From UBA8401 sp041665525 (lineage in GTDB: Bacteria > Bacteroidota > Ignavibacteria > UBA10030 > UBA8401): 64,000 bases of DNA. The stretch covers positions 45,755 through 109,754 of the forward strand of contig JBAYIS010000010.1 in NCBI GenBank assembly GCA_041665525.1, read 5' to 3'. Shown here in pieces: positions 42,364 through 50,811 of the stretch. Position 1 is the stretch's first letter. Each line of letters opens with the position of its first letter. Both the position numbers and the translations under genes were made by a program. The notes under the pieces are model-generated. The model saw only the letters and a program-made list of their open reading frames with translations. It did no database searches and was not told the origin of the DNA.

Positions 42364-43662
42364 ATGGCAATGACCATCACAGAAAAAATCCTTGCAAAAC
42401 ATTCAGGACGGAACAGCGTTCAGCCCGGCGACAATGTCTGGATCGATGTCGATGTGCTGATGACGCACGATGTGTGCGGTCCGGGAACATTCGGCATCTT
42501 CAAACGTGAATTCGGCAGCGATGCAAAAGTGTGGGATAAGGAAAAACTGGTCGTCATTCCCGACCATTATATCTTCACCAAGGATATGCACGCAAATCGT
42601 AACATCCAGATTCTTCGAGATTTTGCAAAAGAGCAGGACCTTCCTCATTATTTTGATGTTGGCACATCACGCTATAAAGGTGTTTGTCATGTTGCCATGC
42701 CGGAAGAAGGATTCACCCGGCCCGGTGAAGTGCTCTTCGGAACCGATTCGCACACCTGTACGGCGGGAGCATTTGGAGAATTTGCGACCGGTATCGGAAA
42801 TACGGATGCGGCATTCGTCCTTGGCACAGGAAAATTGTGGGTGAAAGTTCCAGAGACGATGAAGTTTATTTTTGAAGGGGAGATGCCGAAATATCTGATG
42901 GCGAAAGATCTTATCCTTGCCGCGATTGGAAAAATTGGTGTGGATGGAGCCACGTACCGCGCTATGGATTTCAGCGGATCGACCGTAGATGCGATGACAA
43001 TGGAGGACCGGATGACGCTCTGCAATATGGTCATCGAAGCGGGAGGAAAGAACGGCATCTGTGCACCGGATAAGACCACCACAGAGTACGTGCGTGCACG
43101 CACGAATAAACAGTTCGAATGTTTTCTGAACGACAGCGATGCAAAATATCATTCGATCCATCGATTTAATATAAACGAGATCGAACCTACGGTGGCCAAA
43201 CCGCATTCACCGGATAACAAAGCGGTAGTGAGCGAAGTGGCGGGGACAAAACTGGATCGTGCATATATCGGCAGTTGCACCGGCGGAAAGATCTCCGATT
43301 TTGTTGCGGCGGCAGAGATTATGTACGGCGAAAAAGTGAAAATCGACACGTTCATCGTTCCGGCAACAACGGATGTAGCGCAACAGATTAAAACGCTGAA
43401 AGTGAAGGACAAAACCGTAATGCAGATCTTCGAAGAAGCAGGATGCCGTATAGGAGATTCTTCCTGCGCCGCATGCCTTGGCGGACCGTCCGACACATTC
43501 GGCCGGCTGAACGGGGCGGAAGTGTGCATCTCTTCCACGAACAGGAATTTTCCTGGAAGAATGGGATCGAAAAAATCCCAAGTGTATCTTGCATCGCCAT
43601 ATACTGTCGCGGCATCTGCCGTGAAAGGTGTGATCACAAATCCGCGGGAGTTTTTCCATTGA
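42364..43662 (+). CDS. leuC: 3-isopropylmalate dehydratase, large subunit
   Basis: 432 residues, the shorter HacA/archaeal-type length. 4Fe-4S ligand motifs are visible: IGSCTGGKISDF and SSCAACLGGPSDTFGRL, with FGTDSHTCTAGAFGEFATGIG near residue 120. With LeuD it isomerises 2-isopropylmalate (and citramalate) to the 3-form. Its partner leuD lies 1.4 kb downstream, separated by a methyltransferase gene and panD. Confidence 0.95.
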   Translation: MAMTITEKILAKHSGRNSVQPGDNVWIDVDVLMTHDVCGPGTFGIFKREFGSDAKVWDKEKLVVIPDHYIFTKDMHANRNIQILRDFAKEQDLPHYFDVGTSRYKGVCHVAMPEEGFTRPGEVLFGTDSHTCTAGAFGEFATGIGNTDAAFVLGTGKLWVKVPETMKFIFEGEMPKYLMAKDLILAAIGKIGVDGATYRAMDFSGSTVDAMTMEDRMTLCNMVIEAGGKNGICAPDKTTTEYVRARTNKQFECFLNDSDAKYHSIHRFNINEIEPTVAKPHSPDNKAVVSEVAGTKLDRAYIGSCTGGKISDFVAAAEIMYGEKVKIDTFIVPATTDVAQQIKTLKVKDKTVMQIFEEAGCRIGDSSCAACLGGPSDTFGRLNGAEVCISSTNRNFPGRMGSKKSQVYLASPYTVAASAVKGVITNPREFFH

Positions 43663-43716
43663 TTCTCAGATAATTTTGGATCAGTATTGTTTTCATCGAC
43701 AATTCCCGGGAGATCA

Positions 43717-44553
43717 ATGAACACAATTTCAATGCTGATCAGAAAGATCCGTTCACGTCTGTTTCCGCTGCGAATATCCGGTCTGGCTTCTATCAGATCG
43801 TTTTGCGCAGGGAAAAAAGGACTTGAGATCGGCGGACCGAGCGCTATCTTCACCTGGAAAGGAAAGATTCCGATATATTCAATAGTTGGTTCGCTGGATG
43901 CATGCAATTTCAGCGGGACAACGATGTGGGAAGGAGCTATTTCGGAGGGAAAAAAGTTTCAATTCCATCCGAAAAAGGAGCTCGGCTATCAGTTTATCGG
44001 TGAAGCCAGCGATCTGTCAAGAATCGGTAACGAGCAGTATGCTTTTGTGCTCGCATCGCATGTGTTGGAGCATTGTGCAAATCCGATCAAAGCACTTCGT
44101 GAATGGGTTCGTGTTCTTAAAAACGATGGAATGCTGCTGCTGATCTTTCCTCATCGTGATGGAACATTTGATCATCAGAGAGAGATCACTCCGCTCGATC
44201 ATCTTTTGTGGGATCATGAATATGATACTCCGGAAAACGATCAGACACATATGCAGGAGTTCATCGACAAGATCGATCTTTCGATGACGGCATATGGAAA
44301 TGACAGGAAGACATTTGAAGAGCGGACGCGGAAGAACATCGAGTTTCGAGGAATGCACCATCATGTGTTCGATGCATCGGCTGCGATTCGGCTTGTCGAT
44401 CAAGCAGCGCTGCAGATCGAGAATGTTCAGACATTTCTGCCGTTTCACATAGTGATAGTTGCGCGAAAATCAGCGCAAAAGAATAATGAACAATGGCTGC
44501 AATCGTCGGTTGCGTATAAACGAAAAAGTCCGTTTGCTTCGGATAGAGCGTGA
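43717..44553 (+). CDS. SAM-dependent methyltransferase-like protein
   Basis: 278 residues from the ATG at 43717 (GGGAG just upstream). A GLEIGGPSAIF stretch serves as motif I, and FVLASHVLEHCANPIKALREWVRVLKNDGMLLLIFPHRD matches Methyltransf_11. After this there is a long insert rich in His and Asp (DHLLWDHEYD, GMHHHVFDASAAIRLVD). The family includes glycan- and lipid-directed enzymes. Substrate unknown, and it has no evident role in leucine synthesis although it splits leuC from leuD. Confidence 0.82.
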   Translation: MNTISMLIRKIRSRLFPLRISGLASIRSFCAGKKGLEIGGPSAIFTWKGKIPIYSIVGSLDACNFSGTTMWEGAISEGKKFQFHPKKELGYQFIGEASDLSRIGNEQYAFVLASHVLEHCANPIKALREWVRVLKNDGMLLLIFPHRDGTFDHQREITPLDHLLWDHEYDTPENDQTHMQEFIDKIDLSMTAYGNDRKTFEERTRKNIEFRGMHHHVFDASAAIRLVDQAALQIENVQTFLPFHIVIVARKSAQKNNEQWLQSSVAYKRKSPFASDRA

Positions 44554-44623
44554 AAGAGATAAAGATGCTGTTCCCGATGTATTTTTCCCGTATATTTAAA
44601 AACGTTAACGATACGGGAACATT

Positions 44624-44965
44624 ATGCGTTGGTATATCCGCTCAAAAATTCATAAAGCGACTGTTACAGAGGCAGACATCAATTACGTTGGCAGCATCAC
44701 TATCGATGAGGATCTGATCGAGCGGGTGGGGCTGCATGACGGAGAAAAAGTGTTAGTCACCAGTAATTCCTCCGGTGCACGGCTGGAGACCTATGTGATC
44801 CGTGGAAAACGGTATTCGGGCGTTATCTGCATGAACGGAGCAGCGGCGCACCTCATAAAAGAGGGGGAAGAGATCATTATTATGGGTTTCGAACTTTCCG
44901 ATGTTCCGGTAAAGCCGACAATGATCCTGGTGGATAAGGACAATAAGTTTGTGCAGAATTTGTAA
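44624..44965 (+). CDS. panD: Aspartate 1-decarboxylase
   Basis: 113 residues, close to the usual 115-130. PanD makes beta-alanine for pantothenate/CoA. The self-cleavage site is Gly23-Ser24 (NYVGSIT), where Ser24 becomes the pyruvoyl cofactor; Tyr and Lys residues of the pocket occur in the first 10 and in RGKRYSGVICMNGAAAHL. The link to this cluster is metabolic: pantothenate also needs 2-oxoisovalerate from the valine branch, and coaBC is encoded at 57.7 kb. Confidence 0.95.
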   Translation: MRWYIRSKIHKATVTEADINYVGSITIDEDLIERVGLHDGEKVLVTSNSSGARLETYVIRGKRYSGVICMNGAAAHLIKEGEEIIIMGFELSDVPVKPTMILVDKDNKFVQNL

Positions 44966-44985
44966 ACGGAAGTGAGTCATCTCCG

Positions 44986-45027
44986 AACCTTCGGCGTGAT
45001 TGTCACTCCGAAGGTTTTTTTGTTTTA
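44986..45027 (+). terminator. Intrinsic terminator after panD
   Basis: Arms AACCTTCGG / CCGAAGGTT (44986-45016), 13-base loop, followed by TTTTTTGTTTT. It ends the leuC-panD transcript, so leuD and downstream genes must have their own promoter or rely on read-through. Confidence 0.8.
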
Positions 45028-45079
45028 GGGGCCGGACATTTTGGTCGGCAATTGTTCATCACACTTATTACACGATACT

Positions 45080-45646
45080 ATGAAAGCAATCATACAAGGC
45101 AGAGCATTCGTTCTTGGGAACGATATCGATACAGATCAGATCATTCCGGCGGCACATCTGGTATATAAACTGGACGACCAGGATGAGAAGAAAAACTACG
45201 GCCGGTACGCATTTTCCGGTGTGCCAATAGAACAGTCCGGTCTGCCGAAGGGGAACATCCCGTTCATTAAAGAAGGGAACTGGCAGAGCGAGTTCACCAT
45301 TGTTATCGGCGGAAAGAATTTTGGCTGCGGCTCTTCCCGTGAACACGCCCCCTTCGCCTTACAGGTTGCGGGGATCGAAGCGGTGATCGCTGAAAGTTAT
45401 GCGCGAATATTCTATCGGAACTCCATCGATGGTGCGTTTGTTGCGCCGTTTGAAACATCAGTTCATCTGTCGAAAGAAGTTCGGACCGGCGACGAACTGG
45501 AATTGAATACCACCAGCGGTATCCTGAAGAATAATACACAACAGAAAGAGTATCAACTGAAACCGCTTGGCGACATCGAACACATTCTTCGCGGCGGCGG
45601 TATCTTTGAATATGCACGCACATCAGGAATGTTGAAAAAATCATAA
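45080..45646 (+). CDS. leuD: 3-isopropylmalate dehydratase, small subunit
   Basis: 188 residues from the ATG at 45080 (GRAFVLGNDIDTDQIIPA at residue 7). The swivel-domain motif GGKNFGCGSSREHAPFAL near residue 77 and IFYRNSIDGAF identify it. It pairs with LeuC. The longer frame upstream adds nothing conserved. Confidence 0.95.
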   Translation: MKAIIQGRAFVLGNDIDTDQIIPAAHLVYKLDDQDEKKNYGRYAFSGVPIEQSGLPKGNIPFIKEGNWQSEFTIVIGGKNFGCGSSREHAPFALQVAGIEAVIAESYARIFYRNSIDGAFVAPFETSVHLSKEVRTGDELELNTTSGILKNNTQQKEYQLKPLGDIEHILRGGGIFEYARTSGMLKKS

Positions 45647-45691
45647 TCGATCGAACGTCATCGCGGAAATCGCGGAGAAAACGACTACCAT

Positions 45692-46519
45692 ATGTTAAAT
45701 AAAACCATAGCGATCATCGGAGCGGGAAACATGGGGACTGCGCTTCTGCGCGGGATTCTTAACGCGAAACTGACCGCTCCGAAAAAGATCTATGCAAGCG
45801 GCACACGGATTGAGAAACTGGAAAAACTTTCTGCTGAATACGGCATTAATGTTACCATCAATAATAAAAACGCCGCGAAACATGCCGACATTGTTATCCT
45901 TTGCATCAAAGCCGCGATGATTCGTTCCGTTCTTGAAGAGATGCATAAAGTACTTCATAAAGGCCAACTTGTTATTTCCATTGCCGCCGGCGTTACAACG
46001 GAATCAATGGAGAAGATCATCGGCAGGAATGTCCCCGTTGTCCGCTGTATGCCGAATATTGCTTCCACCGTCGGACTCGGCTCGACCGCGATCTCATTTG
46101 GAAAGCATGTTCACACCACACAACACGATATTGCTATCAAGATTTTTGAAGCAGTAGGCGATGTTGTCGTTGTCGGAGAACAGCATCTGGATGCAGTAAC
46201 AGGATTAAGCGGCAGCGGTCCGGCATATATTTACATGGTGATTGAAGCACTCATCGACGGCGGAGTTAAGATGGGATTACCGCGCGACATCTCTACAAAA
46301 CTTGCCATCCAAACAGTACTAGGATCGGCTAAGTTGGTGAAGGAATCGAATGTCCATCCCGCTATCTTACGCGATCAAGTCACGACGCCAGGAGGAACCA
46401 CAATTAATGCTATCCACGAACTGGAATCACATGGATTGCGTTCGATGCTGATTGATGCAGTAGCAACAGCAACGAAACGCTCGAAAGAACTCTCGGAACT
46501 TATCAATAACAAATACTAA
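45692..46519 (+). CDS. proC: Pyrroline-5-carboxylate reductase
   Basis: 275 residues. Rossmann IAIIGAGNMGTALLRGIL, VRCMPNIASTVGLGSTAIS, DAVTGLSGSGPAYIYMVIEALIDGGVKMGLPR and DQVTTPGGTTINAIHELE are ProC signatures. It reduces pyrroline-5-carboxylate to proline with NAD(P)H. proA and proB are not in the window. Confidence 0.96.
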   Translation: MLNKTIAIIGAGNMGTALLRGILNAKLTAPKKIYASGTRIEKLEKLSAEYGINVTINNKNAAKHADIVILCIKAAMIRSVLEEMHKVLHKGQLVISIAAGVTTESMEKIIGRNVPVVRCMPNIASTVGLGSTAISFGKHVHTTQHDIAIKIFEAVGDVVVVGEQHLDAVTGLSGSGPAYIYMVIEALIDGGVKMGLPRDISTKLAIQTVLGSAKLVKESNVHPAILRDQVTTPGGTTINAIHELESHGLRSMLIDAVATATKRSKELSELINNKY

Positions 46520-46548
46520 GGAATTGAAAACATCGGTTCATTGGAACA

Positions 46549-46597
46549 TTGATTCATTGAAGCAATGATACAATGTTACAATGGCGCAATGAATCAA
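46549..46597. repeat. Perfect 11-bp inverted repeat before leuB
   Basis: TTGATTCATTG (46549-46559) and CAATGAATCAA (46587-46597) flank a 27-base spacer that itself contains repeats of caatg. The right arm ends 12 bases before the preferred leuB ATG, so a hairpin could modulate translation, or this is an intergenic repeat. Confidence 0.6.
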
Positions 46598-46609
46598 TCA
46601 AGATTTTAT

Positions 46610-47677
46610 ATGAACAAAGTAATAACAGTAATCCCCGGCGATGGAATTGGACCGGAAGTTGTTGCCGGCGCATTGCGCGTTTTGGACGTCATTGGAAAAA
46701 AATTCAATCATACATTTACCTACCAAAAGGCACTTGCAGGAGGAGCTGCGCTGGATGCGACAGGAATTCCTCTCCCTGAAGAGACATTGAAACTGTCCCG
46801 CGCCAGTGATGCGGTGTTGCTCGGTGCAGTCGGCGGTCCGAAATGGGATTCGAATCCGCAGCATTTGAAACCAGAACGGGCACTTCTTGGACTCCGAAAG
46901 GAACTGGGATTATTTGCAAACATTCGCCCTGCAAAAATTTACTCCGCATTGGTGGATGCATCGTCATTGAAGAAAGAAATTGTTGACGGTGTGGACATAG
47001 TAGTTGTTCGGGAATTGACCGGCGGCCTCTACTTTGGCAAGCCCAGCGGATTCGAAACACGGAACGGCGAAGAAGTCGGATTCAACACAATGATCTATTC
47101 CGAATCCGAAGTGAAAAGGATTGCTGAATCGGCATTCGAGATTGCACGAAAACGGAAGAAGAAACTTTGTTCGGTGGACAAGGCGAATGTGCTGGAAACA
47201 TCACAGTTGTGGCGCAAAGTAGTTTTACAGGTTGCGGAACGGTATCCGGATGTCGAACTTTCCCACATGTATGTGGATAATTGTTCCATGCAGCTGATCC
47301 GTAATCCAAAACAGTTCGATGTAATCGTCACGGAAAATCTGTTCGGAGACATTCTCAGCGACGAAGCGGCGATGCTCACCGGATCGATCGGCATGCTTGC
47401 CTCGGCATCGCTCGGCGGATCGGTTGCAATGTACGAACCGGTGCACGGCAGCGCTCCGGACATTGCAGGTCAGAACAAGGCGAATCCGATTGCAACGATC
47501 GCTTCCGTGGCGATGATGCTGAAATATTCCTTCGATCTGGGAAATGAAGCAGATGCAATCGAACATGCGATTGAACGGGTGCTGCAGAACGGTTTCCGGA
47601 CAGGAGATATTACGACCGCGGGCATGACAGTGCTTGGAACAAAGGAGATGACGGACAAAATTATCGAATCACTATAA
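46610..47677 (+). CDS. leuB: 3-isopropylmalate dehydrogenase
   Basis: 355 residues from the ATG at 46610 (MNKVITVIPGDGIGPEV); a longer frame from 46565 runs through an inverted repeat. Motifs: LLGAVGGPKWD, RPERALLGLRKELGLFANIRPA-like segment, and NLFGDILSDEAAMLTGSIGMLASASLG (metal/NAD binding). It oxidatively decarboxylates 3-isopropylmalate, and 3-methylmalate in the citramalate route. No good Shine-Dalgarno is visible, which is unusual among its neighbours. Confidence 0.95.
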   Translation: MNKVITVIPGDGIGPEVVAGALRVLDVIGKKFNHTFTYQKALAGGAALDATGIPLPEETLKLSRASDAVLLGAVGGPKWDSNPQHLKPERALLGLRKELGLFANIRPAKIYSALVDASSLKKEIVDGVDIVVVRELTGGLYFGKPSGFETRNGEEVGFNTMIYSESEVKRIAESAFEIARKRKKKLCSVDKANVLETSQLWRKVVLQVAERYPDVELSHMYVDNCSMQLIRNPKQFDVIVTENLFGDILSDEAAMLTGSIGMLASASLGGSVAMYEPVHGSAPDIAGQNKANPIATIASVAMMLKYSFDLGNEADAIEHAIERVLQNGFRTGDITTAGMTVLGTKEMTDKIIESL

Positions 47678-47702
47678 CCGAAAAGAGAAAAAAGAAAATA
47701 GT

Positions 47703-49094
47703 ATGCTTACAATGAAATTCGGAGGAACATCGGTCGGCGATGTTCCGCGGCTGCAGGAAGTAACCGCAATCGTAAAAAAATTCCTAGACAAACAACCTAT
47801 TGTGGTTGCATCAGCAATGGGGGGATTAACGAATGTACTGCTGGATACTGCTCAAAAAGCAGTGGAACGGAAGACGGGAGAAGTAAACAATGCAGTTGCC
47901 GCTATTCGCGAAAGGCATTTACAGATTGCTCATTCGCTGATTCACGATTATCCCCGGCGTGCTGCATTGATCAAAGAACAAGAAGCGTCGATCGATGAGT
48001 TGACAAGCTTATACCACGGCGTCAGCTTATTGAGAGAACTCTCTCCGCGGTCGCTCGATGCCATTGCATCGTTCGGCGAGATACTTTCCTGCCGGCAGAT
48101 CGCAGCAATCCTGGAAGAGAACGGCATTAAGGCACAATATATCGATGCACGAACCATCATCCGCACGGATGATACGTTCGGTGAAGCGGCGATTGATTTT
48201 AAATATTCCAACAAATCCATCAACCGCGCGCTGACACCGATCGTACAGAGCGGAACAGTGCCCGTGGTGACTGGATTCATAGCTTCGACGGACGACGGAT
48301 TGACAACCACGATCGGGCGCAGCGGATCGGACTACACCGGCTCGGTCGTCGGTGCGGCGATGAACAGCGAAGAGATCTGGATCTGGACGGATGTGGATGG
48401 TGTGATGACGGCTGATCCGCGCTACGTAAAAGGAGCGAAAGTTCTGCCGGAAATTTCCTATCGTGAAGCGGCAGAGATGAGCTATTTCGGAGCGAAAGTG
48501 ATCCATCCGAAGACGATGGTGCCCGCAATAGAAAAGAAGATCGCGATCCGTATTAAAAACACATTCAATCCTGAATATCCGGGAACATTGATCTCTGCCA
48601 AACCGACAAACGGCGGATCATCGGCGAAAACGGTAACCTCTATCGGTGACCTTGCCATCATCGCGATTGAAGGGAACGGCATGATCGGCGTTCCGGGCGT
48701 ATCGGCGCGAATCTTTACATCGCTTGCGCGCGCGCAAGTGAACGTAATGATGATCTCGCAGGCATCATCCGAACACAACGTCTGCATCATTGTACCGAAA
48801 AAGGATTGTGCCACCGGCGTGAGTGTGCTGAAAGATGAATTCAGCGTGGATATTGCCAAAAAGATCATCGATGACGTATCGGTGAAAGAACGCGTTTCGA
48901 TCGTTGCTGTTGTCGGCGAAGGAATGATCGGATCAAAAGGAATTGCCGGAAAAACATTCGACGCAGTTGCGAAGGCAAATGTCAACATCATCGCGATCGC
49001 CCAGGGTTCGTCGGAGCTGAACATTTCTTTTGTTGTCGAAGAAAGCGACGCGAAAAAAGCAGTTCAGTCGGTCCACGATGCGTTTCACTTGTAA
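47703..49094 (+). CDS. lysC: Aspartate kinase, monofunctional
   Basis: 463 residues. Kinase domain with MKFGGTSVGDVPRL, GFIASTDDGLTTTIGRSGSDYTGSVVGAAM and WTDVDGVMTADPRYV, then two ACT domains (about 310-460; GVSARIFTSLARAQVNVMMISQASSEHN, and a second after KERVSIVAVVGEGM). Homoserine dehydrogenase is not fused. It makes aspartyl phosphate for lysine, threonine and methionine, and with ThrC and ThrB downstream forms a threonine block. Confidence 0.96.
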   Translation: MLTMKFGGTSVGDVPRLQEVTAIVKKFLDKQPIVVASAMGGLTNVLLDTAQKAVERKTGEVNNAVAAIRERHLQIAHSLIHDYPRRAALIKEQEASIDELTSLYHGVSLLRELSPRSLDAIASFGEILSCRQIAAILEENGIKAQYIDARTIIRTDDTFGEAAIDFKYSNKSINRALTPIVQSGTVPVVTGFIASTDDGLTTTIGRSGSDYTGSVVGAAMNSEEIWIWTDVDGVMTADPRYVKGAKVLPEISYREAAEMSYFGAKVIHPKTMVPAIEKKIAIRIKNTFNPEYPGTLISAKPTNGGSSAKTVTSIGDLAIIAIEGNGMIGVPGVSARIFTSLARAQVNVMMISQASSEHNVCIIVPKKDCATGVSVLKDEFSVDIAKKIIDDVSVKERVSIVAVVGEGMIGSKGIAGKTFDAVAKANVNIIAIAQGSSELNISFVVEESDAKKAVQSVHDAFHL

Positions 49095-49130
49095 CGGAAC
49101 TTTGAATACAAGCTATCCTTCGACTCGTTC

Positions 49131-49148
49131 CGGCACAACAGCGTGCCG
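49131..49148. repeat. Short intergenic palindrome after lysC
   Basis: CGGCAC / GTGCCG hairpin inside a longer ATCCTTCGACTCGTTCC...TTAGGATGACT phrase, another short dispersed-repeat-like element. No U-run, so probably not a terminator. Confidence 0.5.
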
Positions 49149-49177
49149 TCACACGCTTAGGATGACTAAAAAAATTT

Positions 49178-49426
49178 ATGAATGAAAATGAAACTCCATA
49201 TAAAAGCATTGGTTGTTCGTATTACGATCAGCTTGAAGCATTTGCAACACAACAAGCGCAATGCAGTATTGTGTATCGCGAGGAGACGGAAAGAACCATC
49301 GCGGGTGTGATTGTGGATGTATATGCAAAAGAAGGAGCAGAATATTTAAAACTCGACAATGGAATCATCATCCGTTTGGACCATCTGGTCTCGGTGAACG
49401 GTATTCCTGTCACTTTGGCCTGTTAA
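49178..49426 (+). CDS. Rof-like (Rho-binding antiterminator) protein
   Basis: 82 residues. The N-terminus PYKSIGCSYYDQLEAFATQQ parallels the Rof/YaeO pattern Y-x-P-I-x-C-x-x-Y-D-x-L-E, followed by beta-strands (CSIVYREETERTIAGVIVDVYAKEGAEYLKLDNG) and IIRLDHLVSVNG near the end, also as in Rof. Rof binds Rho and blocks its loading on RNA. The gene lies one base before thrC. The match is by pattern; other SM-like folds of the same superfamily are possible. Confidence 0.7.
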   Translation: MNENETPYKSIGCSYYDQLEAFATQQAQCSIVYREETERTIAGVIVDVYAKEGAEYLKLDNGIIIRLDHLVSVNGIPVTLAC

Positions 49427-49427
49427 T

Positions 49428-50699
49428 ATGAATTCGATTCTTAAAAGTATCTCTTCCGGAAAAGAGTTTCCTCTTGATGAAGTCCGTTTCACCGCCGACA
49501 ACGGCGAATTGCTGGATGTTATCCATGATTTTGATGCTGTCAAAAAACAGTTTTCCATTTCCCGCGACTATTTTTCCAATAAACGGTCGACGATCAACGG
49601 ACAGCCGAGCGGCGGAGTGTGGCATTTTCGTGAACTGATCCTTCCGACGATACCAGAATCCGAGATTGTCTCTAAACAGGAAGGGAACACACGCCTGTAC
49701 CGCAGTAAACAAGTCGCTTCGTGGATAGGTCTGGATAAGGAAAAATTCTTTTTGAAGCATGAAGGAGAAAATCCTACCGGATCATTCAAAGACCGAGGGA
49801 TGACTGTTGCCATTACAATGGCAAAGCATCTAAAGCAAAAAGCAGTGACGTGCGCATCCACCGGAAACACTTCTGCTTCACTTGCTGCATACGCCTCTGA
49901 AGCTGAACTCACCGGATTAGTCTTAATTCCGAAAGGAAACGTTGCTGTTGGGAAAATTTCACAAGCTTTAGCGTACGGGACAAAAACACTTGTGGTAAAC
50001 GGTGATTTTGACGATTGTATGCGAATGATTCGCGAAGCACAGGAAAAACTTTCTGCCTATCCGCTTAACTCGATCAATCCATTTCGTCTTGAGGGTCAAA
50101 AATCGATCATCTGGGAGATTCTCGCACAGAGGAATTGGCAAGTACCGGACTGGATCGTTTTTCCCGGGGGAAATCTCGGCAACACGAGCGCATTCGGGAA
50201 AGCATTGCATGAAGCAAAAGAACTTGGTTTAATCGATCGGATGCCGCGTTTTGCCGTGATCCAGGCAGAAGGCGCGAGTCCGTTCTACAAAGCATATAAA
50301 AATAATTTTACGGAATTAAAGACGCAAAAAGCGGACACTATCGCTACCGCCATCAAGATCGGCGATCCGGTGAATTATCCGAAAGCAGTCCGCGCCATAC
50401 AGTGGACCAACGGAATTGTGGAATCAGTGACAGACGAAGAAATCCTTGAAGCGAAAGCGCATGTGGATGCGGCAGGGATCGGCGCCGAACCGGCCTCCTG
50501 CGCCACGGTTGCAGGAATAAAAAAATTGATAGGCAGTGGAGAGATAAAACCGAACGAAACCGTTGTCGGTATCCTGACGGGGAATATACTGAAAGATCCG
50601 CAGGTGATTGTTGATTATCATTTCAATCGAAAAACAGCGTTGGCAAATCCACCGCACGATATTAATGCTACGCTTGAAGACTTAAGACATTTCCTTTAG
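49428..50699 (+). CDS. thrC: Threonine synthase
   Basis: 423 residues, PLP-dependent fold type II. PLP lysine in PTGSFKDRGMTVAI (about residue 119), ASTGNTSASLAAYASEA for phosphate binding, and PGGNLGNTSAFGKAL later. It converts O-phosphohomoserine to threonine. The N-terminal region up to residue 90 is more divergent, without the SAM-binding domain of plant enzymes. Confidence 0.94.
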   Translation: MNSILKSISSGKEFPLDEVRFTADNGELLDVIHDFDAVKKQFSISRDYFSNKRSTINGQPSGGVWHFRELILPTIPESEIVSKQEGNTRLYRSKQVASWIGLDKEKFFLKHEGENPTGSFKDRGMTVAITMAKHLKQKAVTCASTGNTSASLAAYASEAELTGLVLIPKGNVAVGKISQALAYGTKTLVVNGDFDDCMRMIREAQEKLSAYPLNSINPFRLEGQKSIIWEILAQRNWQVPDWIVFPGGNLGNTSAFGKALHEAKELGLIDRMPRFAVIQAEGASPFYKAYKNNFTELKTQKADTIATAIKIGDPVNYPKAVRAIQWTNGIVESVTDEEILEAKAHVDAAGIGAEPASCATVAGIKKLIGSGEIKPNETVVGILTGNILKDPQVIVDYHFNRKTALANPPHDINATLEDLRHFL

Positions 50700-50811
50700 T
50701 CCACCGCGAAGTTTCGAAGACAAAAAGAGAAAATTGACTTCCGATCATCAAAAAAATGGATTCAGACGTTTTGTACATAATTATTAATCTTTGCGCAATC
50801 GCGGTGTTAGA

